Shown: positions 11,041 to 21,059 of the stretch, piece after piece
How positions within the stretch are numbered: position 1 is the stretch's first letter
How the letters are laid out: every line of letters starts with the position of its first letter
Assembly: GCA_917880885.1 (NCBI GenBank)
Contig: OU862933.1
Coordinates: 8,479,452 to 8,543,451, forward strand
DNA from: Limnephilus marmoratus
Lineage: Eukaryota > Arthropoda > Insecta > Trichoptera > Limnephilidae
Direction of reading: 5' to 3'
Length of the DNA: 64,000 nt
Notes under the pieces: generated by a model
The model's input: only the letters and a program-made list of their open reading frames with translations
The model's database searches: none
Told to the model about the DNA's origin: nothing
Made by a program: the position numbers and the translations under genes

Positions 11041-11304
11041 ATGATTCACGGTCCATGCGGTAATTTGAATCGTTCATCGCCTTGCATGGTAGACGGAAAT
11101 TGTACAAAGGGTTTTATTAAAGATTTCACCAACGATACAGTCACACATGTTGAAGGATATGCAATATATCGTCGAAGAAATACCGATAATGGCGGACAAT
11201 CATTCATTAAAAATATCAGTAACGTAGACATTGACATTGACAATCGTTGGGTGGTACCATATGCACCTCTGTTGAGTAAACAAGTGGGAAGAAAAAAGGC
11301 ATGA
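11041..11304 (+). pseudogene. Helitron Rep/helicase fragment
   Basis: The 87-codon frame contains MIHGPCG, SPCM, a Cys-rich link GNCTKGFIKDF, then EGYAIYRRRN and NRWVVPYAPLLS. In Helitron replicases the stretch MIHGPCG...NPxSPCM...CxKxFPKxF...GYPxYRRR...xDNRWVVPYNPxLL links the Helitron-like N-terminal and Rep parts upstream of the Pif1-type helicase. Here the HUH nuclease motif and all helicase motifs are missing, and the frame runs into the reversed SINE after about residue 80. It is therefore a dead fragment. The family identity is secure from the motif order; activity is excluded by length. Confidence 0.75.
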
Positions 11305-11690
11305 GGGGTGGGTAGGAATCTGGAGGTCATTGTATCCGGGAGTGAATCCATCCCTCCAACTGCGGTGCAAAACCACTGCCTTGAGCGGAATTGACCTTTT
11401 ACCTTGACCTTTCCAGCCGGACTCTTTCGACCCATTGGTCGAGAGAATCCGGCTGGAAAGGTCAAAAGGCCTCCCTCAACCAGTCTCTCTCGATCCGGCC
11501 CGCCACGCAGCAGGTGGGCAGACGCATCCGCCGCCAAGACCCGCACAAAAGTCACCCTTGTTAAATCACCAAACGTAGCGAACCGCTTGAGGTGACCTAT
11601 GGCAGAGGTGTTGGTTATCCAATAAATGGTTCCAGGGGCGGCGGCACCCGTACCCGCTTCCTTTCAAAAAATCCCGTAAGTAAGTGGAAA
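11300..11690 (-). mobile_element. SINE with LINE-like tail, reversed, in Helitron
   Basis: On the minus strand this reads as the same SINE head as at 27.2 and 47.0 kb: GGTACCGCC-like start, CTCTGCCATAGGTCACCTC, AGCGGTTCGCTACGTTTGG, then CGGGCCGGATCGAGAG and CTGGTTGAGGGAGG. It lies wholly inside the Helitron at 10656-11851 and so inserted later. The last ~100 bases shared with the LINE are missing; the copy stops near the CTTTTTTCTTCCCACT block. It contains a 58-bp palindrome not seen in the other copies. Confidence 0.7.
11405..11462. repeat. 58-bp palindrome inside SINE copy
   Basis: GACCTTTCCAGCCGGA at the left pairs with TCCGGCTGGAAAGGTC at the right around a CGACC-CATT-GGTCG centre. Other SINE copies carry this block only once, so the palindrome is a private inverted duplication, probably from template switching. 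Confidence 0.75.
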
Positions 11691-12002
11691 AGTAAGAAAT
11701 TCACAAAAATTAAAAATTCATACACAACGCCATCTCTGATACTGGGCATCGATAATTGCTTCATTGTGTCATTTTTAACTTAATAAAATTACTTAATTTA
11801 ATTCAACAGTTATTGATTCTGAGGCGGTACGAAGTTCGTCGGGTCAGCTAGTAATATTATAAGACTGTCAAGTGCCTGTGTGTAATTGAATTTCAGAAAA
11901 ATCATTTTGCACATCTAACCTTCAAAACAAGCGGTAGGTCACTATTTACCTAAATAAAATACACGGGCAAAGCCGAAGACGTGATAGTTTTTATTTCCTT
12001 TT

Positions 12003-12045
12003 TGTAGTAAAAACTTCTTTAGCACCGTTGTGATTTGAAACTCCC
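12003..12045. repeat. Family M2 fragment
   Basis: AAAACTTCTTTAGCACCGTTGTGATTTGAAACT matches 13794-13828 and 62608-62641 nearly exactly. The boundaries on both sides are unclear. Confidence 0.5.
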
Positions 12046-12239
12046 CCACCCCCCCGTCACCCCTCCCGCCTATCCGCCCACTCACCACCCACAATACCCG
12101 TTAAAACAGCTCCCGTGCCACCTATTAAAGCGTAACAATCAAACACGCATTTGTAATATTAGTATAGATTAGTATAATTTTAACTATCAGAGTAATCTCT
12201 ATAGTAACCTAAACCAATAACAACATGCCAGCGCACGTC

Positions 12240-12993
12240 AAATAGACTTACAGTTTACCAAGCAACTTGGGGATTTTCTTGTAAAACAAATATAGACCAT
12301 GTTCAATCAGTGCAAAATTCATTGGTTAAATTGTTAGCTGAAAAAAATTTATACAAAGATAGGCATAATATTCCATACTTTTATCAAAGTCTCAAAATTC
12401 TTTCAGTGAGAGCAATTATGTGGTACAAAATTATATTTCAGCACATAAATAACCCTTTATATATAAACAGGCTGGAACACAACCATAATACTCGTTTTAA
12501 CTTTAATGAAGGACTAATTGTACCTAAACATTCAAATAAATATGGACAAAGAACGTTAAATTACATGATTCCCAGTTGTTTAAATATGCTTCCAGCTGTA
12601 ATTAAAAACTGTACCCAAAACAAATAATTGGTGAACTTACTGAAGACTTGGCTTACGGAAAGAATTCATTTGTATTAGCTTACAATAACATATTACTTAT
12701 TCTAAGACTTTAAAATTGTTATTCATGTTTTCATAAAAAAAAATTTATCTAAGTATATTTCTGTAAAAAATTTTATTTTATCTTATATCTATAATTGTAA
12801 AAATGTATCTAAGTATATTTCTGTAAAAAAATTAAATTTAATTTTATATCTTTAACTGTAAAAATGTAACTATTAAATCTCTATAATAAGATCTTTAATG
12901 TAAAGAACCCGTTAGACAAACTGCTAAAAAGTAGTTTATCGGGACTTTTTGTCTTTTATTTGTAAAATGTATAAAATAAATAAATAAATAAAA
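12240..12993 (+). pseudogene. CR1/Jockey-like LINE 3' relic
   Basis: An open frame from about 12255 through 12627 gives TWGFSCKTNIDHVQSVQ (equivalent of the 'AWGG' thumb block), the 105-codon segment from 12310 with IPYFYQSLKILSVRAI, and HNHNTRFNFNEGLIVPKH followed by NKYGQRTLNYMIPSCLNMLP. This is the usual RT thumb and C-terminal region of CR1/Jockey-type LINEs. The 3' UTR ends in an AAAT tail at 12976-12990. The catalytic palm is missing. A shorter relic of the same domain lies at 33.6 kb. Confidence 0.75.
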
Positions 12994-13009
12994 AAACGCT
13001 TTGCTTTTT

Positions 13010-13210
13010 GTCTGGACAATAAACGTATAATAAATAAATTCATAACGCCAGAGCTTACCAATATATACAGCCTATATTAGTCGCAAATAATGTAGCTTTC
13101 TATTAATGAAAGAATTTTTAAAGTCCATTTAGTATTTTTTATGTTAAAGAGTAACAAACGTACATCCATTACAAACTTTCGCCTTTATAATATTAGTAGG
13201 ATATCATTTC
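13010..13210 (+). repeat. Interspersed repeat R (copy 2)
   Basis: Matches 6770-6990: AACGCCAGAGCTTACCAATA, CGCAAATAATGTAGCTTTC and ACAAACTTTCGCC, ending TTTATAATATTAGTAGGA. Shorter than copy 1 because it lacks the CATACATC expansion. Confidence 0.5.
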
Positions 13211-14880
13211 GGTGGCCAATTGTCAGCGGATCAACTGTCGTGTCACCATTAAACAGACAAGCTTGTCTTCTTAGAAATAGTTATTTTTTAAAGTGGTCGA
13301 CGAATATCCATTACACTAATTTAACATAATACGAGTAGGTACATTATAAAATGACATCCATCGTGTGGCGAAGAGTTCTTGCCACAAACACCAGGCTTAC
13401 TCGAACACTGTGCATAGGATTCGTCATCGAAAATCGCTTGCAAAACTCACCCGACCAATAATGTAATAAGTATGAAACATTAGCGGTGTAAAAACACTCT
13501 CCACGCTTACAGGCATCACGACTCCGGACTGCAGACCAAAGACTAACTGCCCGAGAAATCGCTGCTCGAGAATAGAGTACTCCGTTATATGCTCAATGTT
13601 CATACATGTATAATGTAGTTTAATATATATTATAATAAAGTGTTATATATATAACAGGAACGGAAGAGTCGGCAGACATAAATAAGAGCAGGCCATCATT
13701 GTTTCTGCATGATTGTAATGCTGTTATGTTATTTATACTTAGCAGATGATGCAGAGGTGAATTGGGAGCATTTTTGTTAATTTATTTTTGAAGTGAAAAC
13801 TTCTTCAGCACCGTTGTGATTTGAAACTGGATGAAACGGAAACGAGCGACACTAAAAAGAGACAAACATAACATCATAAGAATGATATAGACTAATAGGT
13901 TTCCTCTTGGCGCAGTGCTTCGTAGCCTATTGGCCTCCCCTTTATGCTGTGCTTCAAAGAATAAAATGTATAATAATTTTTAAATTTGGTAACAATATTA
14001 TAATAAATAAACCTGTGGCGAGCCAACGCTCAACACAACTTTGAGCAACAACAACGCTGAATACGGAGAAGTACTTACCTACCTGCGCTGAAATATTTGG
14101 CATATCGTCGCACCTTATGGAAAGTACCGGAGCATTCAAATTCCCTGTACATTAGTCTTTAGAACAGCAAGCCAAAACAAATGGTCTCGTTATTTTACTA
14201 CTGTCACGCTCCGTATTCCGATAACATTGTGAATTTTAATTCTTAGTAAAAACTATCAACAGTTAATTCTAGTGTTTTCTTTTACACGTTTACGTAGCAC
14301 GTCCGATTGCTACAAACCAAACAATTATCCTACTCCTGATACTCTGCATTCGTCTCATCTTTCGAAATGTTGTTGCAGGGGTATATAATCGCATTACCAT
14401 AGGAGTTAATGAAGAAACATAGAATTAATTAAAATGTATTTATTTTTAATGTTTGAGAAATCAACAGTTGAATTTTATAATTTTTAACATTTTTACATTA
14501 TACTTACCAATTATGGATTCCCCCCTTGTGTTAAGAAATGAATAGAACTATACCAAACAAAAACAAAAACCGTAATATTATGAAACAATAGAAAGACACG
14601 ATGTATACATGTGTTATAAATTAAATTCGTAACATAATTATTATAGACGGGTCAGTGACAGAGTTGGCATCGAGTTTGGGTTCCACTTAGGCGTCGTGTG
14701 TTCATTTCCTCGGCTAGCTAAGTCCTCCATCACGACACAAGCAACTTTGTCTTCTTGCTGTGGTGGTAGTGGAAAATGTTCAAATATTGTCTATTAATTT
14801 GTAAACCGGGAATGTTTGTTTTTCTTTAAAAAAATCGCAAAGATTATCTCATGGAATTTGTTCGCTATTGAAAATGTCAA
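13211..14880. other. Mostly unassigned; M2-like fragment at 13791-13950
   Basis: At 13791-13828 there is GAAGTGAAAACTTCTTCAGC, and at 13900-13925 there is CAGTGCTTCGTAGCC; both belong to family M2. Otherwise the stretch is AT-rich. Frames of up to about 60 codons show no motif. Confidence 0.4.
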
Positions 14881-15000
14881 CTTGATATTATGTTATTGTG
14901 ATTACATACTAAACAGTCTGTTTATTATGTTATTGTGATACTTGATATTATATTATTGTGAGTACATACTACATAGTCTGTTTAAGCAAGATTTTTGATT
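14881..15000 (+). repeat. 60-bp tandem duplication
   Basis: CTTGATATTATGTTATTGTG...CATACTAAACAGTCTGTTTA at 14881 repeats at 14941 with a period of 60 bases and a few substitutions. Two copies. Confidence 0.7.
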
Positions 15001-15174
15001 TTTGTTTACAGTTTGTTTTGCATTGATCCACTTTGAATAGGACTGAAGAGTAACTCAACCTTCGTATACTCAAAGAATACATTTTTATGTATGAAGTGAC
15101 CTAAAAATTCTACAAAGAGTCCAAAAGAGGCGAAGCTTTCTGTTAATGGTGGAGTTAAATATTATGCGTCAATT

Positions 15175-15365
15175 ATGTTCTTGAAATGGCTTTAGCCGCG
15201 TTTGGAGACCAGATCTGAATAGCTAGATACTTCCCCACCTCCCTCTTCCTCATCTCTTTCCCCTCCTCGCTGCCTTCAGCCCTGCGGCTTGGGGATGATA
15301 TAGTCTCACTTGTTCCAGACGGGAACAGTCGGGATTCTTGTGAGGTATTCACATTTAAAAAAATC
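15175..15365 (+). mobile_element. Family K copy
   Basis: Starts within AATGGCTTTAGCCGCGTTTG, has GACCAGATCTGAATAGC, the pyrimidine tract, a GCTTGGGGATGATATAGTC block and CAGACGGGAACAGTCGGG, and ends GGTATTCACATTTAAAAAAA. The first ~60 bases of the full unit are absent. It abuts an M2 terminus at 15366. Confidence 0.7.
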
Positions 15366-15397
15366 AGAGTGTGTTACACACGCGGTAGAAGTGAAAT
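15366..15397. repeat. Family M2 terminus (inverted)
   Basis: CAGAGTGTG then ACACGCGGTAGAAGTGAAA, the reverse complement of the end at 4372-4413 and similar to 63110-63152. It adjoins the A-tail of a K copy. Confidence 0.45.
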
Positions 15398-15495
15398 TAG
15401 AAATTCGCTAGATGTCGCTTTCCTTTCTTTCGCCTGTTTATTTTAAAGTGGTTTGAAGATTGTATATTGATTTCGCAAAAATTAAATGTTTTTTA

Positions 15496-15600
15496 TTGGA
15501 TTTCATTGGATTCGAACCTCCGTTCGCTTGATGTTGGTCTCTCTGACCGCTGAGACTTGTCAGGCGCCTTACCTACTGCGCTATCGAAGGCTCGCGCCAA
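15496..15600 (-). ncRNA. tRNA-derived SINE head (Pol III A and B boxes)
   Basis: On the minus strand TAGCGCAGTAGG is a perfect Pol III A box (TRGCNNAGTNGG) and GGTTCGAATCC about 60 bases later is a perfect B box. The sequence between does not fold into a normal anticodon arm, and the 3' acceptor half is replaced by AT-rich sequence. It is therefore a tRNA-derived SINE or pseudogene, not a functional tRNA. Internal Pol III promoter potential is inferred from the boxes. Confidence 0.65.
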
Positions 15601-16820
15601 AGCGCGAATTTACCAAATTATATTAGAACCGAGTATTTGTATAGAACTGAGTTATGACGCATTTCCGTTTCATCAGAATTTCAAATCACTAACGGGGCTA
15701 AAGAAGTTTCACTTAAAAAAAATAGAATTCCGTTTGTGTTTATTTTACAGACCTCGTTTTTTTTAAATTTATAATAAGGGCACTACGCTGCTGCTTTATT
15801 TGTAATGATATAATATAAGACATCTTTCTATTCAAGTTGAGTTCTCAGCTATCTTCGTTCGCAAAATGTGAGCAAATTAAATTGCCAATTTAGGTACCTG
15901 CTAAGAATTATTATACCTTTTTTTTATAAAAGTCTTAATTAAATCTTTCAGAACAGATATGTTTATGGGAATATTATTTCCAAATTGTCTATTATTTAAT
16001 AAACATAACAAAACATTGATTATTATCTAAAGATAATTAGAATGGTTGCTGAAAATCAAATATTCAATGGCAAGTTCTATTTCAACGTGATTGCTTGAAT
16101 GTTCACAGTAGTCAGTCATTCGTATTCAAACCGAGTGGGTCGAAATTGCTTTTCCGAGTCGATACAATTTGGTCATTAATTTTTTTGTTAGCGTGAAAAT
16201 ATTCGTAATAAAATCACTTGATTATGTTAAACAGTATATAATATATGTATATGTGTGTAATATTATGCTAATGCGATGATTAAATCCCACGTAGGATGAC
16301 TGTTTGTAATAAGTGTTGATGATTATTGCTCTGTTTTAATGTAATAAAATTCGCCTAAATGAGACTTAGGTAATTAACAACATTGTAATGTCATTGAATA
16401 ATAAATTGCTTGATGGTTCCCATCTTGAAACAAGAATAAAATGATTTGTTGATTTGTTTTTTATTTCGTTTCAATTAATGTGCGTGTCAAACAGTAATTA
16501 TGAATAGGGCTATACTAAATTGAATCAACTGAAATGCAAATCAGGTTTATTTATTGGCGGATTTGGGTATCGTTATTTTGACTCTAATTGTCTAGAAAAC
16601 ATTATTTGTGGTGTAATAAAGCGATTATTTGTTATTCGGAATTTATTACATTTTCTTATGGATATTTCATTGTTACCAAAGTTGTCTCATTTTAATAAAT
16701 GGTCTTATAACAGTAGCAGAAGAAACAGTAAGTTTTAAAAGCCCTCCGTTCATGGATATACTTGCAAACTACGTAATTGTGATGCAACCACAAGTACCCT
16801 GCTGATATACTACTTTTTAA
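15601..16820. other. No recognisable gene
   Basis: AT-rich, with only short frames (about 70 codons at 15557 and 16520) that have no recognisable domain. No TE terminus was recognised. Confidence 0.4.
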
Positions 16821-17186
16821 TGCTGTTCTCCGTACACGGCGCTACCCGAAATATACTGAACTTGATCATTTTTCACGTGCAGCCGTGGAGCTAACACTAT
16901 GTCAAGCAATGTCAAATGACGTTTTTTCCAACATCAATCCATACCTTCTCCACTAAATCCTTTTTTACGTATTCTGGTCAAGTAATTCTGGTAAACACGC
17001 ATTTTTTCCACTTCCAGAACAAATCTAACATTACTTCCATGTTCCGACGCCATTTCTGTCAAACGTCAAACGAATAAGTATCAGACGCAAATGATGCGAC
17101 GCGTCGCGTGCAATCAGCACTGTCGGTATCGTGATACTGATTGGAAACCGACAGACGTCGCGTAGCGCCGTGTACGGGCACCAGCA
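16821..17186 (-). mobile_element. PIF/Harbinger-like MITE with MADF remnant
   Basis: Terminal inverted repeats of about 25 bases: TGCTG-TTCTCCGTACACGG at the left, and the reverse complement of the right end reads TGCTGGTGCCCGTACACGG, both continuing CGCTAC. Left flank TAA and right flank AAA fit a mutated 3-bp target duplication of the TWA type. On the minus strand a start, ATGGCGTCGG, leads to MASEHGSNVRFVLEVEK, then after a frame break KKDLVEKVWIDVGKNVI, which matches the core of MADF (Myb/SANT-like) domains of Harbinger second proteins. The transposase gene itself is absent. Confidence 0.65.
16905..17055 (-). pseudogene. MADF-domain first-exon fragment
   Basis: Minus-strand reading from the ATG at about 17055: MASEHGSNVRFVLEVEKMRV, a short linker, then in another frame VKKDLVEKVWIDVGKNVI and stop. 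MADF domains (about 80-90 residues) bind DNA; in PIF/Harbinger transposons the MADF/Myb protein assists the DDE transposase. Only the N-terminal half is present and one frameshift separates the halves, so it is non-functional. It lies wholly inside the MITE. Confidence 0.6.
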
Positions 17187-17439
17187 AAATCGTACCGGGG
17201 GTACTTACGATCGGCACGTATGATACGCTCACGAGGATCAAGTACTTTGTAAGTATCGTCATGTACGGAGGCACTAAGATTTTTATTGTGTCACGATTAC
17301 GACTGTTTATAAAAATTAATATTTTAGTGATAATTATAAACAATTTTTATATACCCAAAAATGCAGTTTTTCGCAAAGCTGGACAATTTTTTTACATTAA
17401 TTTATTATTTATATTATTTGAAATGTGGTATAGGTACTT

Positions 17440-17700
17440 TTTTATGTGAATACCGCACAATAGTCTCAACTGCTCCCAACCATCTCGAGCCAGTGTGGAT
17501 TATGGCATCCCCAATTGCGGTATGTCGTGAAGATGAAGGTTGAAGGGAGGGGAAGAAGAGGGAAAAGAGAAAGATGGGACATTACCTGGCTATTCAGATC
17601 TGGTCTCCAAACACTGCTAAAGCCTTTTCAAGCAACTTTTCAATTTTGAATGGTGGTCTTAAACCAGGGCGATACTGAGAGTATCTTCCACTATATAACG
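17440..17700 (-). mobile_element. Family K copy, full length
   Basis: Contains all family blocks in reverse order of the 6.2-kb copy: GTGAATACCGCACAATAGTC after a T-run, GCATCCCCAATTGCGGTATG, the purine-rich block, CTGGCTATTCAGATCTGGTC, GGTGGTCTTAAACCAGGGCG and AGAGTATCTTCCAC. About 260 bases. Nothing coding. Confidence 0.7.
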
Positions 17701-17759
17701 TGACATAAATATACCAAATATCTCTATTATTTAATAAATTATGAAATGAATCAAATAAA

Positions 17760-17847
17760 ATTTAGTTGCGCACGCGGGGGTTTGAACTCGCGACCTCCGG
17801 ATGGCGAGTTGAGAGCGTTAACCCTCGACCATAGAGACCGTGTGTAA
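17760..17847 (-). ncRNA. tRNA-like sequence / SINE head
   Basis: The minus strand reads ATGGTCGAGGGTTAACGC (A-box-like) and about 30 bases later GCGAGTTCAAACCC (B-box-like), with CTCAACTCGCCATCCGGAG between. The spacing suits a tRNA, but acceptor ends do not pair well (GGTCTCT against CGCGTGCGC). A tRNA-derived SINE head or degenerate tRNA is the best reading. Confidence 0.5.
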
Positions 17848-18086
17848 TAAAACCACGTATGACCGTTTTGCTAATGTGGAGATCTGAAAATAATGCAAGA
17901 TACATGTAAGTGTATTGCACAGCGTTAAAAAGAGACATTAAATATATTACATACCATATTTCAAGTAGATGACCGGAGAAAGAAGAGCCAATAGAATATA
18001 CTTAGTTAATGTGATAGGTCGGTTACACCCCAGGAATATAAGTGACTCAATTATTTGCTAAATCATGTGTCTGAATAACATAGTGA

Positions 18087-18335
18087 TATTTAGTATCGCC
18101 CTGGTGTAAGACCACCATTCAGATATGAAACGTTGCTTGAAATGGCTTTAGCCGTGTTCGGTGACCAGATCTTAATAGTCAGGTACATCACTACCTTCCT
18201 CTCCCCATCTCCTTTCCTTCCCCACTACCTTCAGCTTCACAAAATACCCCAATTGGGAATGCAATAGACTCACTGGCTCCAGACGGAAGCAGCTGGGACT
18301 CTTGTGAGGTAGGTATTCATATAAAAAAAAGCAAA
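18087..18335 (+). mobile_element. Family K copy
   Basis: Opens at TTTAGTATCGCCCTGGTG, includes AGACCACCATTCAG, GGTGACCAGATCTTAATAGTC and CACTGGCTCCAGACGGAAGC, and ends GGTATTCATATAAAAAAAA. It lies 390 bases from the oppositely oriented 17.44-kb copy, so the two could pair as an inverted repeat. Confidence 0.7.
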
Positions 18336-19133
18336 AGCTTATAATGTATTATTAATCTATGATTGTGTGTGAAGGCACAGTTTTTAGGGGTTGAACTTTT
18401 ATACCTACCCCTAAGTTGGCGTAGTTAGTAAGTAGAAAAGAAAAACCAAAAAAAAAAATTTTAAATGTAATTTTTTTTATCGCTGTGAAAATAATTTTTT
18501 TTTTTTTAAATGTAAATGTTTTCATTGCTGTGATTTTTTTAACAACCATTGATATTTCCGTGCTCGGTATTTTGTTCTTATCGACGGGTTCACGTTTTGA
18601 TGTTTATTGAAGACAGAATCAGTTCCGATTATGAAAATGGCAATTAAAATAATTTTCTGTTGATAATATTATAATAGGGAGAAACTTTATAATTTACCGT
18701 TTATCTTAATTCTCAAAACTAATACTTTCAATTTTGAAAATGACACTTAAAGCAAGAGCAAGAGTTCAGTGTACCGGAGTTACAAACAGACATAGTCACA
18801 ACCGAAATTAGAATTTTTCATTGTGTTTTATTATTTTTTCGCCATTTCGATGCGTCCCTGCCCAACAATGGTGTTATTTCAATGATTCGAAGCGCGAAAC
18901 TTATGAAATTTGTTGTTTAAAGTTTCCCCGAGTATAATAATGCAAGTGCTCGCGTGCCGTGAAGTATGTAAGCTGTGCGCATACACGACCCGGCCTGTCT
19001 GTGCCGCGACCTTTCACCCCACGGCTCTACTCTGGCGGAGGCTGCTATAGTGGGCTCACTTACCACTCTAGCACACTCTAGCTATTTACACTCTAGACGT
19101 GACTGTTCTACGATTTCTGGTAGCCACAAAATA
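18336..19133. other. Unassigned; segment shared with 36.4 kb
   Basis: No gene. The stretch 18630-18770 (AAAATGGCAATTAAAATAATTTTC ... GAAAATGACACTTAAA) resembles 36410-36560, so it is a repeat of unknown type. A short motif, TTTACACTCTAGACGTGAC at about 19086, recurs several times up to 22.16 kb. Confidence 0.35.
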
Positions 19134-19443
19134 TCTACATATTACAAAACAAAGTCCTCCGCCGCGTCTGTCTGTCTATTCGCGATAAACTCAAAAACTA
19201 CTGAACGGATTTTCATGCGGATTTCACCAATAGATACATAGATTCATAAGGAAGGTTTAGGTATATAATTTATCAAAGTTTTGTGTAAATTGGTTGACAT
19301 ATATAATTAAAGGAGAATGTCTGTATGTGGTGGACGAGCGGGCGGTGTGGAGTTAATAACACTTGGTTACAAAGGTTGGGTAACCATCCAGTAGGTGGCA
19401 TTGTGTTTCGTTAGCCACAGCAACGCGCAGCCGGGTCAGCTAT
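19134..19443 (+). mobile_element. Non-autonomous Helitron, complete
   Basis: 5' TCTACATATTACAAAACAAA preceded by A, then GTCCTCCGCCGCG, GTCTGTCTGTC, TTTTCATGCGGATTTCACC, and 3' GCAGCCGGGTCAGCTA followed by T. About 310 bases, the most complete copy of the short Helitron whose pieces lie at 2.9 and 9.5-10.4 kb. No coding capacity. Confidence 0.65.
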
Positions 19444-19884
19444 TATGATATAAGTGCGAGGCTTAGAGGAAGGATTATTCATTCAATCTTATTCTTTCAA
19501 TATGTGTTTGATAATTCTTTGCGGTTTTACACTCCAGACATGATTTTTCTATGAAGATAATGATGATGCTGTCTAATATCTGTCCATAGAATGTTGTGGG
19601 TATATTATTGTTTTGGGTTCACTTGCTAGCAGCCAAGGTATGTTTTAGGCATAATTTATGTTATTGCTTGAGATCTTGCGACTTGTGGGCCAATATCTTA
19701 CTAAAACTATCAGAAATCTATTCTGTTCGCCATTTACACTCTAGACGGGGGAGTAATAGTTCTGTGATTAATTCTTATTTTATTAATATATAAATAACGT
19801 AAAATCGAAGCTATAATCTTCCATCTCTTCCCTTCCTCTGCCGTGTGAACGGGTCTCCTCACCATCCAATTTCTAGTGACTGCG
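19444..19884. other. No recognisable gene
   Basis: AT-rich. It contains two more weak copies of the ACACTCTAGAC motif (about 19532 and 19738). Confidence 0.35.
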
Positions 19885-19999
19885 GCAGTGACTGCAGAGA
19901 GCGTGGAGTTGAGCGAACTAGCGCTGTCTCGTTCTAGCGGCCCTTTAACAAACGAGACAGCGCTAGTTCGCTCATACCCACGCTCTCTGCAGTCACTGC
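19885..19999. repeat. Hairpin with 49-base arms
   Basis: Arms 19885-19933 and 19951-19999 (GCAGTGACTGCAGAGAGCG and its complement, GAACTAGCGCTGTCTCGTT and its complement) pair with about two mismatches around a 17-base loop. The arms are GC-rich against an AT-rich background. It sits immediately next to the zinc-finger relics. Likely a snapback MITE; no target duplication identified. Confidence 0.75.
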
Positions 20000-20019
20000 T
20001 TGCTGGCCAGCATGCAGTT

Positions 20020-21050
20020 TTTCTTCACATAAGTCAGCAAGTGACTTCTTAGATAGCCCTTTTGACAACACGAATATTTGCTTTTACTTCTGTGAATCAT
20101 ACTGTGGATTTTTAAATCTTCCTATTGAGAACTTGTATTATATTGCATTCGGGACAAGAAAATGTTTTTGTCCGCTGTCAGCAAATGCCGATTTAATAAT
20201 TTTTTTCGAGAAGAAGAATAGTTGCAGTCAGGACATGAAAAGGGTTTGTCTCCACTATGGGTAAAAATGTGAATTTTAGATTTCTCTTCGTAGTACATGA
20301 ATAGTTGCATTCGGAATATGAAAAAGGTTTTTCTTAACATGAGTCAGCAAGTGACTTCTTAGATAGCCCTTTTGAGAACGAGAACACTTGCAGTCAGGGC
20401 ATGTAAAATGTTTTTTCACTTCTGTGAATCATACTGTGGGTTTTCAAATCTTCCTTTTGAGAACTTGTATAACTGCATTCGGAACAATAAAATGTTTTTG
20501 TGCGCTGTAGGTAAACTAGCGATTTTTTGGTGCCTCTTTGTAGAACATGAAGAGTCCCGGAAGAAACATGTTAAAGGTTTTATGTCACTGTGAGTCGGCA
20601 AATGATTTCTAAGAAGTTCCTTCGTACAACATGAATAATTGCAGTCCTGACATGATAAAGAATTTACTCCACTGTGGGTAAACACGTGAATTTTTAGATT
20701 CCGTTTTGTAGCGCATGAATAGTCGCAGTCGGGATATGAAAAATGTTTTTCATCACTGTGACTCAGCAAGAGCCGTTTTAGTTATTTTTTTCGAGAAGAA
20801 GAATAGTTGCAGTCAGGACATGAAAATAGTTTGAGTGCCTCCTTAGTGCATCTCTTCCAGAGGTAACATTGATGTCCGTGTTGCAACTCTTGCAGAATGC
20901 AAAAGCTTTTTTTGCTAGGAGCAAGAAAACCGTAATAATAATACAATCGAATAAAATTACACACTCTTTTTTATAATATTGGGAATTTTTCTTTTTTTTA
21001 TCAATACTCCTACTTGTACCCGCGCCTGCATCACAATCTGAGCTGGTCAT
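20020..21050 (-). pseudogene. Decayed C2H2 zinc-finger gene
   Basis: The minus strand from ATG 21050 reads MTSSDCDAGAGTSRSIDKKK, a gap, then AFAFCKSCNTDINVTSG-RDALRRHS (a BED/C2H2-like finger), then in shifting frames fingers such as FSCPDCNYSSSRKKLL, FSYPDCDYSCATKRNLKIH-x3-H, SCQDCNYSCCTKELLRNH-x3-H and PLTCFF. The repeat CPDCNYSC...L..H...H.GEKPFSC identifies a C2H2 array, normally DNA-binding and nuclear. Several fingers lack a Cys or His, and frameshifts split the array into frames at 21050-20778, 20769-20416 and 20340-20122. About 150 bases at 20018-20170 and 20330-20480 are direct duplicates. Related fragments lie at 25.7 and 26.6 kb, on the same strand. Confidence 0.7.
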
Positions 21051-21059
21051 AATTAAAAA

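Larger units (their letters stand above)
10656..11851 (+). mobile_element. Helitron with helicase-protein remnant
   Basis: The 5' end is TCTAATATATAAAATTC preceded by A (10655). The 3' end is GTCGGGTCAGCTAG followed by T (11852), matching the TC/CTRR ends and A|T target of Helitrons. A short stem, ACGAA-G-TTCGT, lies about 12 bases before the end, in the usual hairpin position. Inside are a Rep/helicase fragment at 11041-11304 and a reversed SINE at about 11300-11690. About 1.2 kb is far below an autonomous Helitron (several kb), so the copy needed helper protein to move. The 5' sequence resembles Helitron ends common in Lepidoptera. Confidence 0.75.

Noticed and set aside
11046..11555. 169-codon minus-strand open frame
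   Set aside because: It joins the reversed SINE to the antisense of the Helitron helicase fragment; two unrelated elements in one frame by chance.
15496..17847. Functional tRNA genes at 15.5 and 17.8 kb
   Set aside because: A and B boxes are good but acceptor and anticodon arms do not close; better explained as SINE heads.
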